A stretch of 22,702 nucleotides of DNA from an uncultured Muribaculaceae bacterium (GCA_934663645.1 CAKUKR010000034.1:1-22702); one strand, 5' to 3'. Positions 5,907 through 14,283 are shown, numbered from the stretch's first letter. Made by a program: numbers and translations. Notes: generated from the sequence alone by a model not told the origin.

Positions 5907-7703
5907 TTATTTCACAATTACCTTGCTTGCCTTGCCGTCAACAACTATGATGTAAAGGCCCGCTGAGGGGAGAGTGTATCCGGATGCCATTCCGCGGAAA
6001 AGCACGCGGCCCTGAGTGTCAGCCACACAGAGGTCATGCTCGCCGGGCAGGATGATGTCACGTCCCTGGACGGTCATGTTGCCGTCTGCGTTGATGTCGT
6101 CAACAGCGCTGACCTTTTCGATGATTTCGGGAGTGCCGGACCATGCGCCCTTCCATATATGGTTGACGCCGTCGGAGAATTCAAACTCTATGGTGTATTT
6201 GCCGTCACCGTGGTTGGTGACTTTCAGGTCGCCGCCAGTAGACGGAGCATACGTGTGGGGAAGTCCTTCCTCATCGAAGTCTCCCATGTACCATGTGCCC
6301 ACCAGGAGAGATTCGGTCTTGCGTCCCTTCAGGTATTCGCCCGGCCAGAGATTAGTGGAGCGTGAAGCGGTGTATGTGCCCGTAAGGATGCCTTTGGCAA
6401 TGAGGCGGGCCTTGGTCGAAAGCTCTGTCTGCATGCCGTCCTTGCGGTCGCCGGTGGGAAGTATCTTGATGAGCCAAGTCGAAGCCTCGCCGCCGTAGCC
6501 GTAATGGTCAGCGTAATATTCAAATGTAGCCTTTGCATCCGTGAGGTCAAGCACCTTGTTCTCGGTGAGGCCGGAATCCGGCATGCCGTCCAATGTCGGG
6601 ATTTCGCCCTTGTAGTTGAACTTGACAGAGTACTTCTCCGGAGTCATGAACTCAGCGGTTATGGTGCGTTCTTTGCCCTCTCCGGCGATTGTGACAGTAC
6701 CGGATTCGTAAACGCCCCAGTGGACATCCTGCGACTTGCCGATGTACTCAGCGTATGAGCCGGCAGCGTACTCAATGCCCGCAAAAGCGACAATCTCGCC
6801 CGGGCATATTGTGAAGTCCGCCCCATACTCCGGGGTGACGGTATATGTTCCGTTGGCAATGACTCCGTCTGCGCTGAAAGGCACGTACATCTCCGTATGG
6901 AACTGTGTGCCGGGAAGGTCGCTCATGTCGAAGCCGCCATATTCAGGGTCGTCCTTGGGTAAGTCGCTCAGGAACAGGTTCACCTTCATGGTCTTGCCCG
7001 ACTCGTCAAGCCCCTTGTAGTATGCGAACATGTCCTTAATCTTCAGGTCGAGGTTCTTTGTCAGTCTGTTGGTGCCATACATCTGGCTTTGGTCGTCATA
7101 CTCCACGAAGCGCGATTTGTACGTCACATGGTGCTTCTTGCCGAGCTCGTCCACGAGTACCAGGTCATAGTTCCAGTACGTGTAACCGTCGGCTTCGGTA
7201 GTGAAAATCTTGAGGTGCCCGTCAGTCACCTTGCGCTCCCACTCATAGTTGCCGTTTCCGTCACGCTGGTATATCATGGCGGAATTTTCGATGACCATGT
7301 CACCCTCCTTGTTGCTCATAGTGTAATCACCGGTAGCGGGCATCGGCTCCTTCTGGTCAACAGGGGCATATTGGAATGTCAGGAACGAATAGACCGTGCT
7401 CTCATTCTGGGGCATGCCGTCAGAACCGAGGGCCTTTGTGCCGAGGATTGTCTGGAAGCCCTGAGTGGTGTGGTCTTCTGTGTTCGTGTTCATCAGAGAG
7501 CCGTACCATATAGAAGCACACAGCACCGGGATGTTGAGATACTCATAGTCGTATGTCTCGGCTTCGCTCTCTGTCCCTTCTGCGGATTGTTGAACTGACT
7601 GATGCCCACGTGCGAGCATTGCAGGCGTCTCCGCCATGACAACCGGAGTCCCTACGGCGACTGCACAAGCAATCGCTAATGTTTTGAGAAAATTTCTTTT
7701 CAT
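5907..7703 (-). CDS. Secreted beta-rich protein with three internal repeats and T9SS-like tail (598 aa)
   Basis: The start at 7703 (MKRNFLKTLAIACAVAVGTP) gives a clean signal peptide ending near residue 24; the open frame continues 74 codons upstream but that part is non-secretory in character and probably untranslated. Three internal units are visible at about 100-205, 237-367 and 408-523. Each has an opening strand (YSFLTFQY; KVNLFLSD; TWLIKILP), then G-[TD]-YT (125-128, 285-288, 442-445), a middle strand pair, and a closing strand pattern of the type TI-x-x-[EF]F-x-D followed by Y/W-x-G. The last 45 residues contain ADTQGRVLFRG and AGLYIIVVDGKASKVIV, a typical type IX sorting tail. I do not recognise a named family. 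It is probably the first gene of a run with the YD-motif protein and the M6 peptidase. It should be cell-surface or released; no catalytic motif is seen. Confidence 0.82.
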   Translation of the reverse strand: MKRNFLKTLAIACAVAVGTPVVMAETPAMLARGHQSVQQSAEGTESEAETYDYEYLNIPVLCASIWYGSLMNTNTEDHTTQGFQTILGTKALGSDGMPQNESTVYSFLTFQYAPVDQKEPMPATGDYTMSNKEGDMVIENSAMIYQRDGNGNYEWERKVTDGHLKIFTTEADGYTYWNYDLVLVDELGKKHHVTYKSRFVEYDDQSQMYGTNRLTKNLDLKIKDMFAYYKGLDESGKTMKVNLFLSDLPKDDPEYGGFDMSDLPGTQFHTEMYVPFSADGVIANGTYTVTPEYGADFTICPGEIVAFAGIEYAAGSYAEYIGKSQDVHWGVYESGTVTIAGEGKERTITAEFMTPEKYSVKFNYKGEIPTLDGMPDSGLTENKVLDLTDAKATFEYYADHYGYGGEASTWLIKILPTGDRKDGMQTELSTKARLIAKGILTGTYTASRSTNLWPGEYLKGRKTESLLVGTWYMGDFDEEGLPHTYAPSTGGDLKVTNHGDGKYTIEFEFSDGVNHIWKGAWSGTPEIIEKVSAVDDINADGNMTVQGRDIILPGEHDLCVADTQGRVLFRGMASGYTLPSAGLYIIVVDGKASKVIVK

Positions 7704-7768
7704 GTTAGTTTCGTTTTCGCCAGCTGCCGCCAGCTGTTTTGTTATTTGTTGGAAGTTGCAATCGACGC

Positions 7769-7799
7769 CTAAATTACATTCCAATTTGCACACAGCAAA
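7769..7799 (-). promoter_or_regulatory. Candidate Bacteroidetes-type promoter for the three-repeat protein gene
   Basis: Read on the minus strand, TTTG (7799-7796) is followed by a 19-nt spacer and TAATTTAG (7776-7769), one mismatch from TAnnTTTG. A start near 7762 would give a leader of about 60 nt before the start codon at 7703. The spacing is right but the -7 box is imperfect. Confidence 0.35.
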
Positions 7800-8170
7800 A
7801 ATTTCCGATATTACAAAACTGGGTAATCCAGCATATTCCCCTGATACAAATATGGTAATATCAAAGGCAACATTTATATGACATCCATAGGTATAATGTT
7901 GAATTACAGCGACAACACCAAGCATTGCCAGTTTCTCCCATAATCGGTATCACCATTTGGCACAAGCGTCTCCGCATCACCGATGTAATACTGGGTTTGC
8001 AGTGTACGACACCCCGAATTACAGAGAATTCTCATCCAACGCAACAGGAAAGCCATAATAAACCGGGCCATCCTCCATGTGAACCTCATGAATAACCGCG
8101 CCGGCAACAACACCACAGCAGGACGCGCCTCCTGCTGCATTCAGCATGGCGTTCCGCTTCGCACGCTGCT
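7800..8170. other. Gene-poor intergenic stretch between two minus-strand secreted-protein genes
   Basis: The whole gap runs from 7704 to 8263. I see no convincing gene in it: a 78-codon minus-strand frame at 7904-8140 lacks any recognisable feature and has an Arg/Met-rich composition unlike its neighbours. The part nearest 7800-7900 is AT-rich, as expected for an upstream regulatory region of the gene starting at 7703. A 10-bp palindrome (gagaattctc) occurs near 8024-8033. The left and right edges hold the candidate promoter at 7769-7799 and the terminator at 8171-8201, listed separately. Confidence 0.5.
8116..8137. other. Perfect 8-bp stem hairpin
   Basis: cagcagga (8116-8123) and tcctgctg (8130-8137) form a perfect stem around the loop cgcgcc. 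The loop shares the cgcgcc motif with the terminator at 8171-8201. It could be a back-up terminator or part of the 3' region of the gene ending at 8264. Confidence 0.4.
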
Positions 8171-8201
8171 AAAAAAACGGACGCGCCCTGAAGACGCGCC
8201 C
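8171..8201 (-). terminator. Intrinsic terminator after the six-repeat secreted protein gene
   Basis: On the minus strand gggcgcgtc, loop ttca, then gggcgcgtcc, is followed by g and seven Ts (8177-8171). At DNA level it looks like a direct repeat. In RNA the two copies pair over about 9-10 bp with three G-U pairs, giving a classical hairpin plus U tract. It lies about 60 bases after the stop at 8264. Confidence 0.75.
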
Positions 8202-8263
8202 GATACGGGAGAGGATGCTGGCAACTCTGTCAGCAGGTCAGATATGGATTGTCAATGGTGGTG

Positions 8264-10207
8264 TCAGCGAACCACAACCTTGACAGCAGCATCGCCATAG
8301 CGAACTACATACATGCCAGGGACGAGGTACAGTGTGCCACTTGCGGTTATTTCGGCATCATATACCACAGTGCCGGCCATCGTGCATACGGAAACTGCAA
8401 TAGGCTCATCAGCCTCAACAGAGATGAAGCCCTTGCCGGCTGAAACGACGGCATTGCCAGCTGCTACTGCTTCCACACCGTTCTGCTTCTTGAGCGTTAT
8501 CGCGTATTCGAGCCAGTCGCCGAGCTGCATTCCGTTGATTTCCTGCTTGTCCGGCACCAGTTCGCCGTATGAGGTCTCAAGCATGTACGGGTCTGCGTTC
8601 ACCTCTGTCAGTTCCATGGAGAACTCGCCTGTCATTGTAGTTGTCTGCTCAGCCACGACAGCATCGTTCTGCTTCAGCTGAACCTTGGCGCCCTCAAGGC
8701 GGTTGTTGCTTTCGTCATAGACTATGCCGGAAATTATCACCTTGTTCATGCGCATGCGGATGCTTAGAGGCTCGGCAATGCTGCCGTCAGCCACAGTCAC
8801 CGCTACTGACGTGGGCAAATAGCCCTCAGCCGAGACACGCACTGTGTACTCGCCGTCAGCCGGCATATTGTCAGGCTGGTCGAAAACCATCTTGAACTCC
8901 CCGTATTCGTCAGACACCATGCTGTCTATAACCTCGTCGCCTTTGCACAGCGAGACTTCAGCACCCACGATGCCCTCACCGTTGTTGTACTCGCGCACCG
9001 TACCCTCAATTATCAGGGCCTTTTTGAGCTTTATGTCAACAGTCAGTGTGTTGCCCATTGCGGGAGTCTCTATCTCGACTTCCTTGGTGATGTAGTCATC
9101 GGCTGAAGCCCGGAGCGAGTATTTGGCGTTCGGATTGACAGTCGTGAGCTCGAAGTTATAGCCCGACCATGAAGAGGAATACACGTACTGGCAGTCCTTG
9201 CCGTCCTCGCGCACCCATATCTCAACGTGGTCGATCACTTCATTTGTCGCCTCGTCGTAGACCTGCCCTTTGATATAGCATTTCTCAGTCTGCAGCATTA
9301 TCACCTGGTCAATAGCCTTGCCGTCAGTGAAGTTGACATCTTTGGAGACAGGGTTGTAACCGGATTTGTATGCAGTGAGGGTGAACGTGCCGTTCAGCTC
9401 GCGGCCATCCACGGTTATAGTGAACGAGCCGTTGTCGGCAGATGTGGCAGTGCCAAGGACAGCTTCGCCCTCAAGGAGCTTAATCTCCGCGCCGCCTACC
9501 TTAACCTGGTAATTGTCATACAGCTGAACTGTTCCTGACACAGAGGAAGAGAGCGTGCGGTTCGGGTCTTTCTCAATAATAATATCCTTGCTGAAAGAAG
9601 TGGCGGTCAAGTCAAGGGTGATTTCCTCCGAAACCGGGAGATAGCCTTCTTTCGACACGGAAATGACGTATGGTTCAGCGAGTGCCTCCTCTACTTCAAT
9701 TTCATAATAGCCGTTCCAGTCGGTCATATACGAGCCGACCGCGTTACCGTTATGCGTGATTGACACTGCGGCATCCTCTATGCCCCTGGTGTCCTCCTCG
9801 CCATCAACGGTGACTTTTTCCATAACCCAGCCTTTGACAGTGATGGTCGGATTGCCAGTTTGGATTTTTGACAATTCGATGTCAAAAGCAGGGGGCATCC
9901 ATGAGCTTACGTTTATTGTCTGCGAACCGGGTTCGTAACCGTCCGCTGTCACTTCCACGACAAGCTTGCCGCTTGTCACATCCTGGCTCAGGGTAATTGT
10001 GCAGGCTCCGTCCGCATCAGTCACGCCTTCGCCAATCAGAGCGTCATTGTAATGCACCTTCACCCTGGCGTTTTCTATGCAAACCCAGGATTGATCCGCG
10101 TCACGTACTTCGCCGGTGACCGTAGTGTGCGCCGCAGCGCCTCCCATGCCAGCGCACAGCAGTGCTACGAGGGACATGAGGAAAGTCAATAGTCTGTTTT
10201 TTCTCAT
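8264..10207 (-). CDS. Secreted protein with six carboxypeptidase-regulatory-like repeats and T9SS-like tail (647 aa)
   Basis: Residues 1-26 form a signal peptide (MRKNRLLTFLMSLVALLCAG). Six repeats of about 90 residues follow, near 28-114, 121-213, 222-306, 309-396, 398-487 and 489-574. Each has the pattern (I/V)-x-G-x-V-x-(D/E) ... (I/V)-x-x-A-x-V-x-(I/L) ... T-D-x-x-G-x-(F/Y)-x-I/M ... (Y/V)-x-(V/L)-x-(V/A)-S/A-x-x-G-Y-x-(P/T), typical of the carboxypeptidase D regulatory-like (transthyretin-fold) family. Repeat 4 is the most divergent. No catalytic domain is present, so the protein is essentially a rigid beta-sandwich chain, suited to act as a surface stalk or binding protein. The last 40 residues (CTMAGTVVYD and then PGMYVVRYGDAAVKVVVR) form a probable type IX sorting tail. 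The gene has its own strong promoter (10268-10297) and terminator (8171-8201), so it is likely monocistronic. The specific function is unknown. Confidence 0.85.
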   Translation of the reverse strand: MRKNRLLTFLMSLVALLCAGMGGAAAHTTVTGEVRDADQSWVCIENARVKVHYNDALIGEGVTDADGACTITLSQDVTSGKLVVEVTADGYEPGSQTINVSSWMPPAFDIELSKIQTGNPTITVKGWVMEKVTVDGEEDTRGIEDAAVSITHNGNAVGSYMTDWNGYYEIEVEEALAEPYVISVSKEGYLPVSEEITLDLTATSFSKDIIIEKDPNRTLSSSVSGTVQLYDNYQVKVGGAEIKLLEGEAVLGTATSADNGSFTITVDGRELNGTFTLTAYKSGYNPVSKDVNFTDGKAIDQVIMLQTEKCYIKGQVYDEATNEVIDHVEIWVREDGKDCQYVYSSSWSGYNFELTTVNPNAKYSLRASADDYITKEVEIETPAMGNTLTVDIKLKKALIIEGTVREYNNGEGIVGAEVSLCKGDEVIDSMVSDEYGEFKMVFDQPDNMPADGEYTVRVSAEGYLPTSVAVTVADGSIAEPLSIRMRMNKVIISGIVYDESNNRLEGAKVQLKQNDAVVAEQTTTMTGEFSMELTEVNADPYMLETSYGELVPDKQEINGMQLGDWLEYAITLKKQNGVEAVAAGNAVVSAGKGFISVEADEPIAVSVCTMAGTVVYDAEITASGTLYLVPGMYVVRYGDAAVKVVVR

Positions 10208-10267
10208 TTTGGTAGTTTTTTAGTTGTTTGACGATTGCAACTTCGCGCCGAAATTAAGGTTATTCAG

Positions 10268-10297
10268 CAAAGCTACCAAAAAACCACAGATAACAAA
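10268..10297 (-). promoter_or_regulatory. Bacteroidetes-type promoter of the six-repeat protein gene
   Basis: On the minus strand, TTTG (10297-10294), an 18-nt spacer and TAGCTTTG (10275-10268) match the Bacteroides -33 and -7 consensus exactly. Transcription would begin near 10260, leaving a leader of about 50 nt before the start codon at 10207. Confidence 0.7.
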
Positions 10298-10431
10298 GTG
10301 GTAAAACGCCGCCATCGTATACGGTACACGTTGGCCACATACCTATATTACAAAAAGGCAACACCTATTGCCAACATGCGTATTTTCAATCTATTGCAGA
10401 TTTTATTCCCATTTCACCAAGCCTGTATGCT

Positions 10432-12195
10432 CTATGATTTGTATTTGTTCAGGAATTCCTGCAATGATGTTTTTGAACCGGTAAGCCCCAACTTGCTGCG
10501 CAGGCGCGTGCGAGCCATTTTGACAGCTTCGTTGCTCTGCCGCGTGATGTCCGAGATTTGCTTGGTCGACATGTTTTTGGCAACAAGCACGCAGATGCGG
10601 CTCTCGTTGGGTGTCAGGTTCGGGAAATCCTTTATCAGCCGGCGATACATTTCAGAGTCGAAATCAGGTATGTATTGCTCGATTTCCTTAGTTGTGCTGT
10701 CGTTTTGCGTGTCTTTCAGCATCCCGGATATTTCCCGCAACTCCGGAGCCAACTTAGAATTGCGGGTGCGTTCAATGGCCTGGTTGAGGCGTTCCATTGC
10801 AGAACCGATTATCTTGCGGCAACGGAAACAGCGGATTTGCATGACAGAGTTTTCCTCCTTTATCCTGCGGTCAAGACGCGCCTCCACAAGTCGTGCTGTC
10901 TTTTTTCGCATCCAGTAAACGGATACTACGACAGCAACGCCCACGAGCAGGGCTATCGCCGAGAGTATGAAAAAAAGCCTGTTGTCAGCTCTTTCGGATA
11001 CGGATTTTTCAATCTCCTCCTCGCTGAACCTGTTGTGCAAAGCGTACAGCTTCTTAAGGGTCTCGTCCCAGCCTATGCTGTCATAGAGGTTTTTGTAAGC
11101 ATACAAGTACTTGTAAGACATTTCATTGTCTCCGACGCTTTTATACAGTGAAGCGAGGTTCTCATACAGGTTGAGCGTCAAGCCGGGGAACTCCCCCTGC
11201 CCATAACAGGCCAGCGCAGAGTGGAGGCTTTCTATTGCTTTAGGGATGCTGTCTTTCTGTATGTATATCTGCGCCTTGACAGTTGCCAAATGCCCTTTCT
11301 GTGAAATTGATTTGGTAACCGGTTCAGCCTTGCGGCAAAACTTCATAGCCGAGGCATAGTCTCCTACAGAGGTGTATGCGCCGGCAAGGTTAGCATACAG
11401 TGTGCTCAGGGCTTCTGTGTCATTGCTTTTCTCAGCCTTATCGACAGCCTCATTGAGCAGCTGGATGCTCTTTTTCTTGTCCTTTTCCGTCCGGAAGCTC
11501 AATGTTGCCTCGTTGTTTATGTTTTGAGGCAGGTCTTTGCCCGCTGTGTCTTCGTAAGCGACGCGTGTGCTCTCCCGCAGATACCTGTGGGCAAGTTCTT
11601 CATCTCCAGCCTTATGGAAAATCACTCCCATAATCTTGTTGTAATCAATCAGGCTTTCAGCGTCATCATTGTTTTCCATGCCGATGCTGGCTTCGTGTGC
11701 GCTCATAAGGGCAGAGTCAAGCCGTTCAAGCCGCAGATAGAGGCGGGCATTGCATAACAGCTGTTTAGCCAACGGCTTGCGCATATTGTTGGCTGCGTAG
11801 ATGCGGGCTGCCGTTTTGCTGAAAGCCAATGCTTTGGAATACACCTCCCGGTCGTTTTCATAATAGTCAGCAAGAAACGACGCCATTTCGGCAATAGCCG
11901 GATTAGTGGCTGCCGTGTCAGCCTTTGACAAAAAGATTTCTGCGTATTCGGTTGCCTTGTTCGGCTTCTTGTCCTTGTTTTCCTTGTATAGTTCATACAC
12001 TGTCATATCGGCTCCCTTTACCTTCGCAAGATCTGCATCAGCCTCGGCTGAAGAGGCAGTACTCGCGGATTCCGGGCTGCACGCCGACAGGGTCGCCAGC
12101 GCCCCCAAAGCCAAGACAAGGGAAAAGCGTCTCGCAATCTTTATTATATTGAAGACTATATGTCGAAAACTGCGGATAAATCGGGCCATAGTCAT
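10432..12195 (-). CDS. Membrane-spanning regulator: lipobox, TPR region, TM helix, LuxR-type HTH (587 aa)
   Basis: The N-terminus has a basic n-region, a hydrophobic stretch and a lipobox L-S-A-C (residues 36-39), so it is a probable lipoprotein signal. Residues about 80-390 are helical repeats of TPR type (for example ALSTLYANLAGAYTSVGDYA at 262-281, and NLYENLASLYKSVGDNEMSY at 342-361). One transmembrane helix follows (LFFILSAIALLVGVAVVVSVYW, 407-428). A basic, coiled-coil-like segment (430-505) leads to a C-terminal LuxR/FixJ-type helix-turn-helix at 525-585, with LTPNESRICVLVAKNMSTKQ, then ISDITRQSNEAVKMARTRLR. The predicted topology is TPR sensor in the periplasm and DNA-binding domain in the cytoplasm, a one-component design common in Bacteroidetes. 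The ligand and targets are unknown; the flanking secreted-protein genes are natural candidates. Met3 (12189) is an alternative start. Confidence 0.82.
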   Translation of the reverse strand: MTMARFIRSFRHIVFNIIKIARRFSLVLALGALATLSACSPESASTASSAEADADLAKVKGADMTVYELYKENKDKKPNKATEYAEIFLSKADTAATNPAIAEMASFLADYYENDREVYSKALAFSKTAARIYAANNMRKPLAKQLLCNARLYLRLERLDSALMSAHEASIGMENNDDAESLIDYNKIMGVIFHKAGDEELAHRYLRESTRVAYEDTAGKDLPQNINNEATLSFRTEKDKKKSIQLLNEAVDKAEKSNDTEALSTLYANLAGAYTSVGDYASAMKFCRKAEPVTKSISQKGHLATVKAQIYIQKDSIPKAIESLHSALACYGQGEFPGLTLNLYENLASLYKSVGDNEMSYKYLYAYKNLYDSIGWDETLKKLYALHNRFSEEEIEKSVSERADNRLFFILSAIALLVGVAVVVSVYWMRKKTARLVEARLDRRIKEENSVMQIRCFRCRKIIGSAMERLNQAIERTRNSKLAPELREISGMLKDTQNDSTTKEIEQYIPDFDSEMYRRLIKDFPNLTPNESRICVLVAKNMSTKQISDITRQSNEAVKMARTRLRSKLGLTGSKTSLQEFLNKYKS

Positions 12196-12217
12196 TGCAG
12201 CTATAGTTTGCCTTACG

Positions 12218-12248
12218 CAAAATTAAGAAAACGCCTCCACATTCGCAA
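12218..12248 (-). promoter_or_regulatory. Candidate promoter of the TPR-HTH regulator gene
   Basis: On the minus strand TTG (12248-12246), a 20-nt spacer and TAATTTTG (12225-12218) match the Bacteroidetes consensus. The start would fall near 12211, only about 15 nt before the start codon at 12195. Confidence 0.6.
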
Positions 12249-12391
12249 CACAAAGAGCCTGAAATCGGCATTAAACAGTTCCAAACGGCCGGCCTTACAC
12301 CCACGCGATTCCCTTAGGCTTCGGCACACCATCTTTCATACACATCACATTAATGCCGCTAAATCACGACATCACAAAAACAGGCTTGTAC

Positions 12392-12422
12392 TTGCGGCGC
12401 ATCGATTTTTTATCTAACTTCG
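12392..12422 (+). promoter_or_regulatory. Candidate promoter of the LRR protein gene
   Basis: TTG (12392-12394), a 20-nt spacer and TAACTTCG (12415-12422), one mismatch from TAnnTTTG, lie 15 nt before the start codon at 12438. It is divergent from the regulator promoter at 12218-12248, so the regulator may control both sides of this 242-base intergenic region. Confidence 0.5.
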
Positions 12423-12437
12423 CAAAAACAGGATACT

Positions 12438-13919
12438 ATGAACAGACTATTCTCAACACTAACCGTAATACTCTGTGTTACAGTGGGTATAATCGCCCAA
12501 GATGAAATGCCGGACATCGCTGTGCAGCCAGCACTTCTGAAATGCCGCCCCGCTTCATTCCAGACGGCAGACAATTCAGCTGCCACGCTGCATTACAAAT
12601 GCAGGCAACGCATGGAGTCAGACGACACCGAGCCGCTGGAAATCTCCGTCAAAACCACTCGCGGCGGCGAACTGGCAGAGCTGCTGGGCGACAACATCAA
12701 CACGGTTGACGCGCTCCATGTGGAAGGCCCGATAAACGACGCGGACTTCAACACGCTCTGGAGCAGCTCTTTCAACGGCAAACTGAAGGTCATCGACCTG
12801 GGCAAGGCCTCCGTCGAAAACAACATTATCCCCGACCATGCGCTGTTTCATACTGATGAACAAGTGGATTGGGAGACCCTCCAAATATCCACCATCTGGC
12901 TCGAGAAACTGGTGCTTCCGGAGGGGATAACCGAAATCGGCGAACTCGCGTTTGCATACGCCACCACACTGACCGAAGTGAATTTCCCGTCATCACTGCG
13001 GACTATCGGGCCGGCGGCATTCACCGACTGCATCCGGCTGACCACGGACCAGCTGAAATTCGGGGACAACCTTGAGAAAATAGGCGACCAGACGTTCTAC
13101 CAATGCCAAGGGCTTACAGGGAGCATCCACTTGCCCGAATCGATGAAAGTCATTGATGACAGCGCATTCTACAGGGACAAAATCACCGACATCAATTTCC
13201 CGGCATCGCTTGAATACCTCGGGTGCATGGTATTTGCAGGCTCAAAGCTCAAAACGGCAATTCTCCCCGACAACTGCTATCTCTGCCCCGACGGAGGCCA
13301 GTTTTATAACAATTGGGATTTGACAGAAGTACACCTGCCAGACAACCTGGCGTTTGTGCCACGCCAAGTCGTGGGCAGCTGCCAGTCGCTGACAACAGTC
13401 AATGTGCCGCGCAATGCGGCGGCAATCGGTGAATTTGCATACGACAGCACCGGCATTGACCACATCGACCTGCCGCCGGCAGTAAAGACAATAGGACAGG
13501 ACGCATTTCAGGGCTGCAACAAATTAAAGACCATAGTTCTGCCGCCCTCCCTGAAGAAAATCGGGAACAACGTGTTCAACCTGTGCTACGGACTGGAGAG
13601 CATCTACTGCATGGCAGAGGAGCCGCCCGTATGCACCAAGGGGATGTATGACGAGAGCAACCCGTTCACCTCTCTCGACGCGGCAATGCCGGTATACATT
13701 CCGGTGGGGACACGCGAAAAGGACCTCTCCGCGCCAGGCTGGAACTTCTTCACCAATTACATAGAAACCAACGATTTCCCGTATGCCGGAGTCGGCAACG
13801 TCACGCTTGAAGAAACGCAGCAAGACGGAACAGCGTACGACTTGTCCGGCAGAAAAGCCGATACGCTTGTCCCCGGCAACGTCTATATCCGCAACGGCAA
13901 GAAATTCATCCAGCGGTAA
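12438..13919 (+). CDS. Secreted BspA-like leucine-rich-repeat protein with short T9SS-like tail (493 aa)
   Basis: Residues 1-20 are a signal peptide (MNRLFSTLTVILCVTVGIIA). The central part (about 155-392) is built of LRR_5 / BspA-type repeats of about 23 residues with the pattern L-x-x-(I/V)-x-(L/F)-P-x-S-L-x-x-I-G-x-x-A-F-x-x-C, for example EVNFPSSLRTIGPAAFTDC (180-198) and TIVLPPSLKKIGNNVF (365-380). An N-terminal region (about 60-140) precedes the repeats and contains a hydrophobic strand pattern similar to an LRR cap. The end, AYDLSGRKADTL...GNVYIRNGKKFIQR, is a short sorting-tail type. BspA-like proteins of oral and gut Bacteroidetes are surface proteins that bind host proteins, mucus or other bacteria; binding here is inferred from the family. 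The gene is divergent from the TPR-HTH regulator. Confidence 0.88.
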   Translation: MNRLFSTLTVILCVTVGIIAQDEMPDIAVQPALLKCRPASFQTADNSAATLHYKCRQRMESDDTEPLEISVKTTRGGELAELLGDNINTVDALHVEGPINDADFNTLWSSSFNGKLKVIDLGKASVENNIIPDHALFHTDEQVDWETLQISTIWLEKLVLPEGITEIGELAFAYATTLTEVNFPSSLRTIGPAAFTDCIRLTTDQLKFGDNLEKIGDQTFYQCQGLTGSIHLPESMKVIDDSAFYRDKITDINFPASLEYLGCMVFAGSKLKTAILPDNCYLCPDGGQFYNNWDLTEVHLPDNLAFVPRQVVGSCQSLTTVNVPRNAAAIGEFAYDSTGIDHIDLPPAVKTIGQDAFQGCNKLKTIVLPPSLKKIGNNVFNLCYGLESIYCMAEEPPVCTKGMYDESNPFTSLDAAMPVYIPVGTREKDLSAPGWNFFTNYIETNDFPYAGVGNVTLEETQQDGTAYDLSGRKADTLVPGNVYIRNGKKFIQR

Positions 13920-13971
13920 CCAAGGGATATTGAATTACTGTTGTCATACCCGGAAGCGCATAGCAAACGAC

Positions 13972-14283
13972 TCAGCCCAATACAAGCGAGAACTTCAATC
14001 CTAAAGCATCTGCGATTTTCAGGAATGTAGACAGCTGCATATCTGTCTGTCCCTTTTCGAGGGAAGATATGTACTCTCGCTTCTTGCCGATTTGCGCAGC
14101 CAATGATTTTTGCGTGATATTCTGCCGTTTACGTTCATCTCGCAACAATTCTGCATAATACCAGGCTCTGGCTTTGGCATCGAAATCCCGGCGCAAAGGG
14201 CTGTTCTCCTCGCCATATTGCTCTTTCAAATGATCATCAAAAGTTTTGAGCGACGCAAGTTTCTTTTCATCTAATTCTCTCAT
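13972..14283 (-). CDS. higA: HigA-type antitoxin, HTH_3 (Xre-family) protein (103 aa)
   Basis: The Xre-type helix-turn-helix spans about residues 43-98: LLRDERKRQNITQKSLAAQI, then GKKREYISSLEKG and STFLKIADALGLKFSL. The N-terminal part (YGEENSPLRRDFDAKARAWY) is the conserved segment of antitoxins that pair with RelE/HigB-type toxins. The ATG at 14283 is preferred over an in-frame TTG at 14289 because a Shine-Dalgarno-like ggagga (14290-14295) lies six bases before it, which is unusual in Bacteroidetes. The start lies two bases after the toxin stop codon, so the two genes are translated in tandem in the order toxin then antitoxin, the usual order for HigBA. Expected role: neutralise the toxin by direct binding and repress the operon through the palindrome at 14647-14658. 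Confidence 0.85.
   Translation of the reverse strand: MRELDEKKLASLKTFDDHLKEQYGEENSPLRRDFDAKARAWYYAELLRDERKRQNITQKSLAAQIGKKREYISSLEKGQTDMQLSTFLKIADALGLKFSLVLG

Noticed and set aside
7704..7925. 74-codon N-terminal extension of the three-repeat protein
   Set aside because: The internal Met at 7703 starts a proper signal peptide; the extension is AT-rich intergenic sequence holding a candidate promoter.
7904..8140. 78-codon minus-strand frame in the intergenic region
   Set aside because: No signal, domain or convincing codon pattern; it covers the palindromic 8116-8137 region and is most likely a chance frame.
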